From assembly GCA_023212725.1 (NCBI GenBank), contig JALBYF010000063.1, forward strand, positions 1-64,000: a stretch of 64,000 nucleotides of DNA, read 5' to 3'. The position numbers and the translations under genes are program-made. Shown piece after piece: positions 30,499 through 40,718 of this stretch. The stretch is from Tranzscheliella williamsii (Eukaryota > Basidiomycota > Ustilaginomycetes > Ustilaginales > Ustilaginaceae). How positions within the stretch are numbered: position 1 is the first letter of the stretch; each line of letters begins with the position of its first letter. The notes under the pieces are model-generated. The model saw only the letters and a list, made by a program, of their open reading frames with translations, searched no databases and had not been told where the DNA came from.

Positions 30499-30702
30499 GC
30501 GCATCCCCTAACAAGCCTATGCAATCTAACCGCTTCTGCGATACACAGACTGGGTCAGCGTCGGTAGGGAGAACGTGGATCCGGAGTAAGACCGATGGAG
30601 TATCCATCCTCTGCCAGAGGGAAAAGTACATATTTGGAAAGGTTCTGTTAGGCACGGAAAAGGTGCACGGGCGGGATGGGCACACTGAGCGCAGACGCCG
30701 CC

Positions 30703-32445
30703 TTACTCGCTGGCGAGGACCCAGTCGCGGAGGCAGTCGGAGGCGCCCCACACGCTGTCGAGCATGACGACCTCGAGCCAGCGCTGGAGGGCCTTTCTGC
30801 GCTGCTCGAGGTAGAGCGGGTCGTATTTGTGGAGGAGGCCGGTGCGGCGGGACGGGAGCGCGGGGAGCCAGGTGGCGTGCGCGGGGCAGTCGCGGACGAG
30901 GCGCTGGCGGAGGGTGACGAAGCTGCTGAAGCGCTTCAGCGCGGTGATGGGCGTGCCCTGTTTTGTGGTGATCCGGATCTCGAAGACCACCCATCCGCGC
31001 GCCTGGCCGCCCACCTCGTTCCAGCCGCGGATGCGCACGTCCCGCGCGAATGTCTCCTCGCCGCCCGGCCGCGCGTCCGACCGCCGGCGGCGCTCGCCGC
31101 TGCGCCATCGCGACCGGCTTCCGCTGCGGCGCCGCTCCCCACCGCTGCCGCCGCTCGCGTGGCTCGGCGCATGCGACGAGCCCGTCATCGTGGACACTGG
31201 CAGCGACACGAGCGAGGACGCTGCGGACTCCAGCGAGACCCTGTCGTCGTCGACCTCGTGGCCTCCCACGCTAGCCGGCGGGGAGATGCTAGTACCGCTG
31301 ACATCCGCCGGATCGCACCAAGGATGCGGTGCCGCCTGCTCGCTTGCCCTTGGCGGCGGCGGGATGAGCGGTGTTGTGAACAGACTCTCGACGCGCTCGG
31401 ACAGGGTTGGCGGGGCTACGGCCACCGCGGGAACGGGCATGCCAGAAGCGCGCGCTTGCCGCCGGTTGCCGTGCAGGACAACATGGTGCGCCGCGTCCTG
31501 GCTCAGTTCGATGGTGGGAGTAGGGTGGCGGACATAGGGCAGCTGGATCTTGTCTCGTATCGAGACTGACGGCGACGGGCTCGCTGGCGGCTGCGGCTGC
31601 GGCGTCTGCAGGCGGAGGCCCTCCAGAGCGGCGAGCTCCGACCCAGCTTCCGGAAACAGCAGCGAAGGTGACGGCGAGTGCGCATCGGACGCGGTGCAGA
31701 AGCTGGCATCTGGACTCCCGTCTGCCTGATTCGCCTCGTCTGGCGGCGCGAGGTCGATCGCTCTGCTCAGCGCACGCGGCGCTTGCAGTGGCGGGGCTGC
31801 GCTGTGCGGTTGGAGCTCTGACGTGAGCGGCGCCAGCTGTGTCGAGCGCACTGAACACGCATCGGGAAAGGCCTGCAGGAAGAACGCGGGCGGGCTGTTG
31901 ACCGTGCCGGCGTGGACGGGCGCGAGCGCTGCAGAGGAGATCGGACTCTTGCTCGGGCCTCGATTGTGCTCTGGGACTTCTCCCGGGCGCGGCCGGCCGC
32001 CAAGGATCCGACCGACGACGCTGCCGTTGACGACGCGCTCGCCGTACTGGTTGATGTAGATGTCATTGGCAGCGGAGTAGGCGCCGCGCTGGTTCGGCGG
32101 GCGTTTGGTGGGAGTGGTGGCGCGGTCCTGGCCTTGGGCGGGGCGGGGCGGGGGGAGCGCCTTGACCGAGGCGACACGGGCCGAGAGGCCGGGCGCGGGC
32201 AGGCTGTCGCCGTCGTCGTGGCCGGCGGTGTGCGTATCCAGTTCGTACGGTGGCCGTGGCGGCGGCCCTGGCCACTCGACGGGCCTCACGTCCGTGGGCG
32301 AGACGACGAGCTCTAGCCTGGCATGCGGCGAGAAGGCAGGCGCTATCCGCGGCGCATCCCGCCCCACAGCTGCCGCACCGACACCGCCCAGATCGAGCAG
32401 CTCGCCAGTGGCTTCCTCAAGCTCCTTGGCCAGCTCCGCTTCCAT
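30703..32445 (-). CDS. PX-domain protein (phosphoinositide-binding), Ypt35-like C-terminus
   Basis: Intronless, 580 aa, ATG at 32443-32445. Residues 1 to about 450 are low-complexity Pro/Ala/Ser-rich and probably disordered, with several SPSP-type stretches. The C-terminal ~120 residues form a PX domain: RIRGWNEVGGQARGWVVFEI, then ITALKRFSSFVTLRQRLV, the Pro-rich loop ATWLPALPSRR and KYDPLYLEQRRKALQRWLEV. The Arg/Tyr-containing RFSSF and RR-ALQ blocks are the usual PI3P-binding positions. It probably acts on endosomal or vacuolar membranes. Similarity to Ypt35/Mvp1-type sorting proteins is limited to this domain, so the cellular role is open. It is convergent with the NDUFB4 gene. Confidence 0.82.
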   Translation of the reverse strand: MEAELAKELEEATGELLDLGGVGAAAVGRDAPRIAPAFSPHARLELVVSPTDVRPVEWPGPPPRPPYELDTHTAGHDDGDSLPAPGLSARVASVKALPPPRPAQGQDRATTPTKRPPNQRGAYSAANDIYINQYGERVVNGSVVGRILGGRPRPGEVPEHNRGPSKSPISSAALAPVHAGTVNSPPAFFLQAFPDACSVRSTQLAPLTSELQPHSAAPPLQAPRALSRAIDLAPPDEANQADGSPDASFCTASDAHSPSPSLLFPEAGSELAALEGLRLQTPQPQPPASPSPSVSIRDKIQLPYVRHPTPTIELSQDAAHHVVLHGNRRQARASGMPVPAVAVAPPTLSERVESLFTTPLIPPPPRASEQAAPHPWCDPADVSGTSISPPASVGGHEVDDDRVSLESAASSLVSLPVSTMTGSSHAPSHASGGSGGERRRSGSRSRWRSGERRRRSDARPGGEETFARDVRIRGWNEVGGQARGWVVFEIRITTKQGTPITALKRFSSFVTLRQRLVRDCPAHATWLPALPSRRTGLLHKYDPLYLEQRRKALQRWLEVVMLDSVWGASDCLRDWVLASE

Positions 32446-33066
32446 TCTTCAGACCGGCATCGCAGGTGTCTGGGGCAAGCGGGCGCGCGGGTGGACCACG
32501 GTCGATGCTCAGTGTTGACTTGCAACCCTCCACCAGCTCCCAAATGGGCCCTACTGCACCGCGTTACACCGTTGAGCGGAGTACGAGCGCGCCGTGGCCA
32601 CCCATAACACTGTTAGAGCGCTTCAACTCCATCGGTGCTGCAGATCAGCCCGATAGCGATCTCCTCGCCATTGCAGCCCTCCTCGTCCCTGTCAGTCGCC
32701 ACACAGCTCGCGGCCAGACATGCTGCCGCGCGCTTGCCATCGTTGCGAGGGCTAATACCACTGTACACCTCGAAAAGTCACGTCGTGCCTCCAAAGCTGC
32801 TCGCACGAAGCAACTCGAGTGAGAGGGTTCGCCGCACACTTTACATTGGACTGAGCTTCTCACCCCTCCTGCTACACCGCATTCGCCGTATCCAACCGAG
32901 CACTGGCTCTTGCACGTCTTCACGACCGCCCACGTCCTCTCGCACCCTTCAAAAATAACAAAAGGGAAACTCGATTTTTGTAGTTGGTGTTCGACAGCAC
33001 ACAGGCCAGAACAACACGGGTAGAGACGCAAAGAAGGGGCGGAATAGTGGCGAAGCGTGCAGCTGC
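32446..33066. other. Intergenic region between the PX gene and the CFEM gene
   Basis: 621 bp with the PX gene promoter/leader on the left and the CFEM 3' region on the right. No convincing frame or RNA gene. Confidence 0.5.
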
Positions 33067-33964
33067 CTAGGCGAGGACCAGGAGGCCGAGCGAGCCGAAG
33101 AGGAATGCGGCGACAAGAGCCAAGAAGCTGGGGACGCTGCTGAGCAGGCGGCAAGCAGCCGCGGAGGAGGGGGAGCCGTTGGGTGCCTGCGAGCTGGTGG
33201 GGAAGCTGAACTTGGTGAGTGTCGAGGTGGTCGGTGGGTTGGGCGCGGCCGGTGCGGGAGCGTGCGGAGTGGAGTTGGTGGTGGCGGGGGGCTCCTTGGG
33301 CGGGGTCTCGGAGTTACTGGGCTGCGTAGAGTTGGTGTGCGAGGAGTTGGTTTGCGTGGAGTTGTCGGGCGTGATTCTTGGCAAGTTCTCGAGGTTGCTT
33401 GCGCCCTTGTAGCCGGGGATGGTGAAGTTGGGCGTGCCCACCGCGCCGCAGATCGACTGTTTACGAGCAGGGTAGTGTGTCAGCGGAGGCGGGCCTAGGG
33501 TTGGGACCCGGGGGGTTACTTACCGTGACGACGCCGGCGGCGCCGTGGTATTGTTCGGGGCAGGTTGCGTTGACGCAGCTGAAGGTCTGGTCGATGAAGT
33601 CGGCCGACTTGCAGAAGCAGTCGGGTTTCGAGAGGTCGTTTCCGCAGCCTGCGGCGGTGGTGGAGTGTGTTGCGCAGCCGGTCACGCATGTTCCGTGCGG
33701 CTTGGGCCTGGCGCCCTTGTGCGTCGCGCTGCCGGCCTGCGCGGCCGCGCCCGCATCGTCGCCGCCGTCGGCCGAGTCCGCCGCGGTGCCGGTCATCTTG
33801 CTCGACTTCCGGATGATCTCCGCAGCGTCGGCACCACCGGCCGGGTTCGTGATCGAGCCCTCGTCGTCGTCGTCGCCCGCATCGTCATCGTGCGCCGCTA
33901 CAAGCCCGGCAACCGCCAGCACGATCACCAGCATCGAAAACCATCGCAGCAAGCCAGCCCTCAT
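33067..33964 (-). CDS. CFEM-domain GPI-anchored cell-surface protein
   Basis: Two exons on the minus strand, 33964-33524 and 33456-33067, joined in phase 0 (GTAAGT...ACAG), giving 276 aa. Residues 1-24 are a signal peptide (MRAGLLRWFSMLVIVLAVAG). An Asp-rich stretch follows. The CFEM domain has eight cysteines at 93, 97, 107, 116, 118, 130, 135 and 150. The spacing is C-x3-C-x9-C-x8-C-x-C-x11-C-x4-C-x14-C, and an Asp immediately precedes Cys116. The last cysteine comes from exon 2. A Thr/Asn/Ser/Pro-rich stalk leads to a C-terminal hydrophobic GPI signal (VPSFLALVAAFLFGSLGLLV). CFEM proteins act in haem or iron capture, wall structure or host contact; which applies here is unknown. Confidence 0.9.
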
Positions 33965-35551
33965 CGCGTATGCTCTTACCGCAGATGTCGAAACAGGCCC
34001 TCGCTGACACGTCTGCCCCAGCAATGTCGATGCGGGTCGCCAAGCCGCGCTGCCTCGACCTCGCCCTTTATACCCGCAACCGCGTCGCTCTTTCGTACCG
34101 GCACTTCATTTCGCCCGCACAGCCCCTGGAACCAGCGCAGCACGTTGATGAAGCCCTCCCTCGGCTCGAACCATGCAACGCGTGTCGATGCGCCAGCCAG
34201 CGCCCTCTTCGCAGAACCGATCCAATCACCCGCACAGATGCAACGGCACTTCATGTGTTGCGGCCTCGCACGTGATGAGTGCTTCCTCTTTGTCTGCATA
34301 GTGAACCCACTTCATTCAGACGAGCTTGCAGGGGCGTATATGACGGCTTTATTTGCGACGAGGCCGGACGCGCTCCTTGTGGGTACATGCTTGATAAATA
34401 CAGTGTACGAGCCGCACGAAGCGATGCGGTGTTCCTGGTGTGAAGGAAGCAGGGACTACTGGGAGAACAGGCAGTGATAAGGTGGAAGCGAACAACGACG
34501 GCCCGGCGGATGTACACGCTACAGCCAACAATTTCCGCCAGTGACCAGATTGCGTCGAGTTGACGATGGGTGCAACGGCGTGGACGGACGGACGATGCAC
34601 TGGGACAGTTGGGCCTGCGAGCCTTTGCATGACGGCGGAGTGGTGCATGGTGTTGCTGCATCCGGCGCGGGAAAGCACGTCGACTGACGAGCTAATACAA
34701 GAACGTGGCCAGCTTGGCCTCGTACACTTGCGAGGCGAACATGGCGGCGGTGCTGATGTGCGCCTCAGTCGCAGCCTGCTGCGGACGGGTGCCGTGAAAT
34801 GCGCCGTTCAAGCGACTGGCGCAGAGCGTGGGGTCGGTCAGTTCGCTGCTCTCCTATTTTCCGTTGCGCTGATGCCGATACTGAGCAGACTATGTCGGAG
34901 CCATCTCTTTTCTTGAAGGCGCCGAATGCGTCTCCAGGTCATACACATTCGCATGGTCGTGAGCAGGCTTCGATGCTGCTCGGTACAGCCCAGGAGCGGG
35001 CGCAGGAGCTACTGACAAGCTCGATGCCAGGATAATGTACCGTGCGGCATATGGCAACGCTAGGCGGGACGGATGAGCCAGCTACTTGTTACGCATCTGG
35101 CATCGCTTGAACCTAAGCAGTGCAGTTCTCATTTGCCGGACAAAGACACCGCGCCGCCTCGAGGCTCTGTGTGCATCGGGTCGAAATCGAGCATGCCGAG
35201 CGGTCCAGTGTCGACACCAGCATGGGAAGGCAGCCCGTGGAAATGGCGCTGTCAGAATTACTGCTGCAGGTGTTGCTGCCACCGGATGCATAAAAACACG
35301 CTCGACACACTTCTTTCGCCAGTCTGTCAGGTAGATCCGTCAGCGAACGCCTGGTGGCGATGGATGAGAGTTTCTATCATACACAGGAGTAGTGCCGGGA
35401 CCCCAGCCGGCATGGCGGGCCCACTCCATCAATGGAGGACAACCTCGCTCAGGTTCGAACTTTGGCACCTCTGCATCAGTAGGGCGCCTCCCAGCAGAAG
35501 CACTGGCGGCTGATCTGAGGATACTGTATGCGAACGTCTGCCGAGCGCGGC
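33965..35551. other. Intergenic region between the CFEM gene and the permease
   Basis: 1587 bp between two minus-strand genes. The part next to 33965 is CFEM promoter. The stretch 34692-35375 contains minus-strand frames that may be exons of an unannotated gene, described in its own entry. No tRNA could be folded here. Confidence 0.4.
34692..35375 (-). CDS. Speculative cysteine-rich multi-exon gene (incomplete model)
   Basis: No family recognised. A terminal exon candidate, 34853-34692, encodes 53 residues (ESSELTDPTLCASRLNGAFH..., ending AKLATFLY) with strongly GC-biased third positions, unlike its surroundings. It joins in phase 0 to a frame ending at a GTATGA donor (exon end 34945, intron 34944-34854, 91 nt). 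That upstream frame, open from about 35087, has cysteines in SSSCARSWAVPSSIEACSRP. Further upstream, 35375-35112 is another open frame with nine cysteines in about 90 codons (VCRACFYASGGSNTCSSNSD). No start codon or complete exon chain could be established, and the link between the last two pieces is not proven. It could be a small secreted protein or chance open frames. Confidence 0.25.
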
Positions 35552-37231
35552 TCAGTCGAGCTTTTTGAGCAACTTGCCCCAAACCGTGGTTGGCTGGTTG
35601 AGGGCGTCCTCTTCGTCCCACATACGCGCCTCATCCTCGATCTGCTTGAGGCCGGAGACGAAGTCCATGTCCGACGCGCGGATGAACTTGGTCTTCCAGG
35701 CGAACTTGAAGCAGACGAAGCCGACGAGGAACCAGGCTAGGGGGAGGTAGTTGCTGAAGAAGGTGGCGGTGTTCCAGCGGCCGGGGCGGAAGACCTCCCA
35801 GCCGGAGAAGAGGAGGACGATGCCGATGACGAGCAGCGTCCAGTACGCGGCGGGGAGCGAGAGGCGCGACTTCCACGGCAGTGAGTCGCGCGAGATGCCC
35901 TGCGCCTTCATGCCGGCGCGGAAGCGCAGATAGACAATGGCGATCGAGAGCCACGTCAAGATGCCTGACAGCGCGGTGAGATTGACGAGGAAGGTGAACA
36001 CCGCCCCTGAACCCGCCGAGCTGCCGAGGTACGCCAGACAACCCACCAGCCAGCAGGCCAGGACGGCGTAATAGGGGACGCCCTTGCGCGTGGTGCGCGT
36101 AAAGATGGCAGGCGCCTGCCGCTTCTGCGCCAACGAGTACAGCGCCCTGGAGGTCGTGTAAAGGTCCGAACAACCCGCACTCAGCGCGCTAGTGATTATG
36201 GCGGCGTTGATGATATGGTCGAGAGCGCGGATGCGGGCCGTCATAATGGCAACGACAAATGGGGACGCCGCGGCCGTGCTACCGGCGCCCAGGCGTGGAT
36301 TGGTATGCGGGACGATGAGCCCAACCATAAAGACAGAGACGATGTAAAAGAAGACGATGCGGATCCATACGGTCCGGAGACAGATGGGAAGGACCTTTCG
36401 TGGATGTCTGCACTCAGCGGCCGCCAGCGCCAGCATCTCGGCGCCGATCATAGAGAAGGAAGCCTGGGTAAGGACGGAGAAAAAGCCAAGGAAGCGACCA
36501 GTTGAGCCCGAAATCCCGCTGTACTGGACCAAGGCGCCGGGATCGCGCCAGAACCGGAAGCCGATGCTGTCGCCGGTACCGCCCGCGGTGATCACGATCG
36601 AGACAATGATGAGGCCGATAATGGTGATCACCTTGATACTGGCAAACCAGAACTCGGCCTCGCCGTAGATACCGGCTCCAAAGGCGTTGAGGCCAAGCGT
36701 GACCACCGAGCCGATGGCGATCCACACAGCTGGATTGATTTGGGACGTGGGAATCCAATAGGAGACCAGGACGGCGGCGGCGCTCAGCTCTGCTGCCAGG
36801 ATGAGCGTCCAGCAGGCAAGATAGTTCCAGCCCATGGTGGCGGACAGGGCAGGATCGACAAAGCGTCCCGCAAGGCGGATGTGGCCTCCGGAGACGGGCA
36901 GAAAGGTGGTGAGCTCGCAGACCATGAGCATCACGCACACTACGACCGAGGCGATGATGCTGTATCCGAGCAGAAGACCGAGCGGACCACCGCTCTTGAG
37001 CGACGATCCGACGCCAAGGAAGATTCCGGTACCGATACATGCGCCGATGGAAATAAAGATGAGATGGCGAGGCTTGAGATCCCTCTTGAGACCAGTCTCT
37101 TCCACGTCGAAAGCGTCGTTGAAGCCGCGTGATGGAGGAGCAAGCTGAGACTCGACCGCAACGGCAGGCGCAAAGCTTTCGCCCTTCTCGCTGCCAGGCG
37201 AGGGCACCTCCTTGGAAACCATGGTCGCCAT
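35552..37231 (-). CDS. Amino-acid permease (YAT/AAP family, 12 TM)
   Basis: Intronless, 559 aa, ATG at 37229-37231; an alternative ATG lies three codons in (MVSKEV). The family entry motif LKPRHLIFISIGACIGTGIF opens TM1 after a ~50-residue cytosolic N-terminus. GVGSSLKSGGPLGLLLGY, LPVSGGHIRLAGRFVDPALS and CRHPRKVLPICLRTVWIRIV are further AAP signatures. Twelve hydrophobic segments can be counted. The C-terminal tail ends WGKLLKKLD. It is a proton-coupled plasma-membrane amino-acid importer; substrate specificity cannot be read from sequence. It is divergent from the DUF1989 gene across a 1.2-kb region with GATAAG motifs, suggesting nitrogen-source control. Confidence 0.92.
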   Translation of the reverse strand: MATMVSKEVPSPGSEKGESFAPAVAVESQLAPPSRGFNDAFDVEETGLKRDLKPRHLIFISIGACIGTGIFLGVGSSLKSGGPLGLLLGYSIIASVVVCVMLMVCELTTFLPVSGGHIRLAGRFVDPALSATMGWNYLACWTLILAAELSAAAVLVSYWIPTSQINPAVWIAIGSVVTLGLNAFGAGIYGEAEFWFASIKVITIIGLIIVSIVITAGGTGDSIGFRFWRDPGALVQYSGISGSTGRFLGFFSVLTQASFSMIGAEMLALAAAECRHPRKVLPICLRTVWIRIVFFYIVSVFMVGLIVPHTNPRLGAGSTAAASPFVVAIMTARIRALDHIINAAIITSALSAGCSDLYTTSRALYSLAQKRQAPAIFTRTTRKGVPYYAVLACWLVGCLAYLGSSAGSGAVFTFLVNLTALSGILTWLSIAIVYLRFRAGMKAQGISRDSLPWKSRLSLPAAYWTLLVIGIVLLFSGWEVFRPGRWNTATFFSNYLPLAWFLVGFVCFKFAWKTKFIRASDMDFVSGLKQIEDEARMWDEEDALNQPTTVWGKLLKKLD

Positions 37232-38462
37232 CTTCGGCGGGCCTAGGATCGGATATAGGAAGTATATCTACAGCGAAGACGAAGGGAAACAGGTCAGGGG
37301 ATGGCAAGAGATAGTGTCCATGGCGGTGCGTATATTTTGTAGAAGATGAGCGGGTGGCGCTGTCTAGTCACGCACGAGTGCCCGACAGGCGTTGACGTTG
37401 CCAGACGCTTATCTCGACAGAGGCTGTCCACGCGAAGGGGTGCCATGCGCCTCCGCATGCAGAGTGGGGGAAGCGAGCCAATCTTCTACTTCGACTGCCC
37501 TAGCGCACTGTGAGAAGAGGGTCATACATCGCGCGCTGCACGACCGGCGAAAGAGCCCGAGGAGGGCAGTATTCGAAAGCAAGCGTCGCTGCTGTTTAAT
37601 AATAGAGCTTGGGCGCGACAGCAGCCGAACTGCCAAGTGGGAGAGCGAAGCAAAGGCGTGGGTGGTGAACTCGGGATTAGCGGCCATGACGAGCCAAGAC
37701 AATCTATTGGCTGGAAGAGAAACGGGCCTGCTGACTGCAACGACGGCTAGCTCCTTGACAGCCTACGCCTGTATTGTGTGTGCAGTATCTTATCAGCCCA
37801 CGCCACACAACACCTCTGTATGCACGCCTGCAGTTTGCTATCCTGCCTGGCCGACTTCGAAAGAGTCAGCACATTGGTGGCCTGGCATTCTCGCCCTCGC
37901 TGCAGACTGTGACGTTCCCTGCGAAGCCTAAGCCCGCTTGCCGGAACCGTGCGAGGTGCATCGCCCCTTGTCGAGCGGCGAAGTGTTGCATCGGCAAAAG
38001 AACTTCGCCGAATTCTTCGAGCTCCGTTAGTTCGCCGGAGTGCCAAGCCAGGGCAGCCCGTCGCAACCGGCACGAACGGCCAGCTGACCCGACATCGACC
38101 ACCGAAGACAGACCGAGGCACGGCAGGCATCCGCTCCCTTCCGTCCTCCATGCTATCGGTTCAGCCTCTTCCCCTGTGGTTTGTGATAGGCTGTCGGCCA
38201 TTGCAAGATACCCGGCCGGACTCGCGATTACAGACGTTCGCTTTGGGTATGGCGAACACGTGTTGCGATACGCAATGACAGACCGCAGCCGAGCGCGATA
38301 AGGCGAGACCGTAGCGCCTGGGTTGGGGCGAGCAAGTGGCCGGCCAATTCGCCGAAGCTGTGACCGCGTGAGAAGTTCTTGAAGGATCCGAGGTTGACAC
38401 TCGACATCCGGACGATGGCACTCTAGCCTTCGATCCTTGCACATCCGTACCTATTCGTCGCC
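37232..38462. promoter_or_regulatory. Divergent promoter region, permease / DUF1989, with three GATAAG motifs
   Basis: 1231 bp between divergent starts. GATAAG cores lie at 37408-37413 and 37789-37794 (both on the minus strand, as AGATAAG and TGATAAG) and at 38297-38302 (plus, CGATAAG). GATA factors of the AreA/NIT2 type bind HGATAR in fungal nitrogen-catabolite genes. About 0.6 copies would be expected by chance, so the enrichment is modest. Confidence 0.45.
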
Positions 38463-39561
38463 ATGTCGGACTCGCGACTGACGCAGGCTGCCTACCAGGC
38501 GCTCCCAGGAGGGCCGCTAGACATCGACAAGCAGCTTTACGACCGAATCGCGTCGACAGCCCAACCTGGCGGGAGAAGGCTTGCCTACCAATTCGTCCTT
38601 CCGATCCGGAGTGGCCAAGCGTGGAAGGTCAAGGCAGGCCAGGTCTGTCGCATTGTCGCCGTCGAAGGCGCGCAAGTGTAAGTGTTTCCACCCCGCGTGA
38701 TGGATGGGCGCGTTTGCTGAGATGAGAGTTGGTCGTTTGCTCGTGCGGTGATGTCGGACGACATAGGGGCGACCTGAATCTCTGGCATCTCGACAACCCC
38801 AGAGAGCGCTTCTGGGCGGCGCGAACACGGCAGCTGCAACGCGCGCATGTCTCGATCTACGACCGGCTGTGGAGCTGCTTGCCCTACCTGCGGCCGCTGT
38901 GCACCATCACCGGCGACTCGCTTGCCAACTACGGTAAGGGCGGCAACGGCAAGGGCGGCGGAGTGGACGCTGAGGGCGGCAGGGTGCACGACCTCCTCGG
39001 CACGGTGAGTTTAGCTGCCCTCATACCCTTTGTTAAGACGTTACAAAAGGTACTGAGACTGGCATGTTTGGCTCTCCTTCCCTGCAGCGCTGCGATCCGT
39101 ACGTCAACCGGATGCTGACGGGCGACGACTTCGACTACCACTGTCACTCCAACCTGACGCGCGCGGTGCAGCCATTCGGGCTGGTCGAGTCGGACATCCA
39201 CGACGTGTTGAACGTCTTCCAGTGCACGGGTCTGAACGCGGCGGATCAGTACTTTATGAAGACGTGCCCGGCGCAGAAGGGCGACTTTTTCGAGTTCTTC
39301 GCCGAGGTGGATCTGCTCTGTGCCCTGAGCACATGTCCTGGCGGCGACCTGAGCAAAGCCATGTGGGGCGAAGGTGCTGCGCCGGCGTCGGCCGACGAAG
39401 ACCCCACGCTGGAATGCTGCCGGCCGCTCGCGGTCGAGGTCTACGACATCGTCGACCCCTCCACCGTCCTACAGCACTGGACATCGCCAGAGCCGTTCGG
39501 CCGTCTGTACAAAGGCGCGCATGGCTTCCGCGCCAAGCCATGGGGCCCACCCAATCCCTGA
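38463..39561 (+). CDS. DUF1989 / urea carboxylase-associated family protein
   Basis: Three exons: 38463-38677, 38767-39004 and 39088-39561. The introns have GTAAGT/GTGAGT donors and ATAG/GCAG acceptors, and the phases agree, giving 308 aa. Start MSDSRLTQAAYQALPGG. Family blocks are VGDLNLWHLDNPRERFWAAR across junction 1, HDLLGT|RCDPYVNRMLTG across junction 2, then DYHCHSNLTRAVQPFGL and GLNAADQYFMKTCPAQKGDF. In bacteria, relatives sit beside urea carboxylase genes, but the biochemical role is not settled. The adjacent divergent amino-acid permease fits a nitrogen-utilisation context. A Gly/Lys insertion (NYGKGGNGKGGG) before junction 2 is unusual for the family. Confidence 0.87.
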
Positions 39562-40217
39562 GCACCACCCATGCACAGTCACCGCTACACAAACACACTC
39601 CCTTTGTGACCGCGCTGACTACCAGCCGGCGAGAGACGCCTTGTCATCTTCTTCACTGATCTGGCTTCCGCATGCGTTTTTCAAAGTCGCAGTGGGAGTG
39701 CGAAAGGGTGTGGTGGCAAGGAGACTTTCTTCGTGTTAGTTCCCAGCGCGTCAGAGATGGGAGCAAAGTGAAGCGGACCCACCTCTGCCCACGGACGCAG
39801 TGCTCAGCTTGCAAGCTTCGCTGCCCGTCCGTCTTCTCCGCGGAACTCAGCACTGGAGACAGCATCGTGCCAGTCCAACGGAGAGGCCGGGTCTGTCGGG
39901 ATCGTGCCGGACTGAACGCAGGACTGCCAGGCGGTGTCGGACAAGCCGACGAATGTGCAACCATAGCCACAATTCACATCTCATTCCTGAAATCGGGGCC
40001 ACACGGATTTCAACCGCGAGTTCATAATAATTCCAAAGTGGGAAGGTCCAGGTGGAGTTACGAGGTGTTGAGTGGGAGTGTGACTTGTGGGAGAGGCGGC
40101 TGGCGAGCTTGGCTTGCTTCCACACCACCACGTCTTCTTGTCGGCATCGGCGCCGTCCCCAAACTCAGCACGTAGAGCTCCCGTGGCAGTGTGTGGGCTT
40201 CCTCGATTTGGCGCGAA
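39562..40217. other. Intergenic region upstream of ATX1
   Basis: 656 bp between two plus-strand genes, with the DUF1989 3' region and the ATX1 promoter/leader. I found no obvious copper-responsive motif and no coding frame. Confidence 0.45.
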
Positions 40218-40617
40218 ATGAGTGCAGTAAGTGCTGCAGGTGGTCTGGCCGCGTCTGGCCGCGTCCATTGCGTGCTGTTCCGTAGCTGAACTGTCTCCCC
40301 TCGGTGCCGCAGCAACACGAGTACAAGTTCGACGTCGTGATGACGTGCACCGGCTGCTCGGGCGCTGTCGAGCGCGTCCTCTCCAAGCTGCAGGGTAAGC
40401 GTCCGCTGCGTTGCTTGCTGCTGCACCCGCCCCGCACCAGACTGACAGCCCCGCCTCCGCACTCCCCCTCCGGCGTGACGACACAGGCGTTGACTCGTTC
40501 GACGTCTCGCTCGACACCCAGAGCGTCGTCGTCAAGGGAACCGCCCCGTACGAGACCGTGCTGGAGAAGATCAAGAAGACCGGCAAGGAGGTCAAGCACG
40601 GCGAGATCGTTGTCTAG
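40218..40617 (+). CDS. ATX1: Copper metallochaperone Atx1
   Basis: Three exons: 40218-40226, 40313-40394 and 40487-40617. The first coding exon is nine bases (Met-Ser-Ala), ending at a GTAAGT donor. The joins give 73 aa, the same length as yeast Atx1. The copper site MTCTGCSGAV (MxCxxC) is in exon 2, followed by ERVLSKLQGVDSFDVSLDTQ across junction 2. Then come VVVKGTAPYETVLEKIKKTG and a C-terminal KEVKHGEIVV. It carries Cu(I) in the cytosol to the Ccc2-type P-type ATPase of the secretory pathway, needed for multicopper oxidases and high-affinity iron uptake. It is convergent with PRP16, with stop codons only 101 bp apart. Confidence 0.94.
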
Positions 40618-40718
40618 CCCCCCGGTCCCGCCCTGCCATTTCCATGTCGCTTACAACGCACTCACTCCGCTCGCAATGCATATCTGGCCTCTAGTACAGT
40701 GGATAGTGAAAGAAGAGG

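Noticed and set aside
35440..35480. GGTTCGAAC, a tRNA T-loop/B-box-like sequence
   Set aside because: The flanking bases do not form a T stem, and no D arm, anticodon arm or acceptor stem can be paired.
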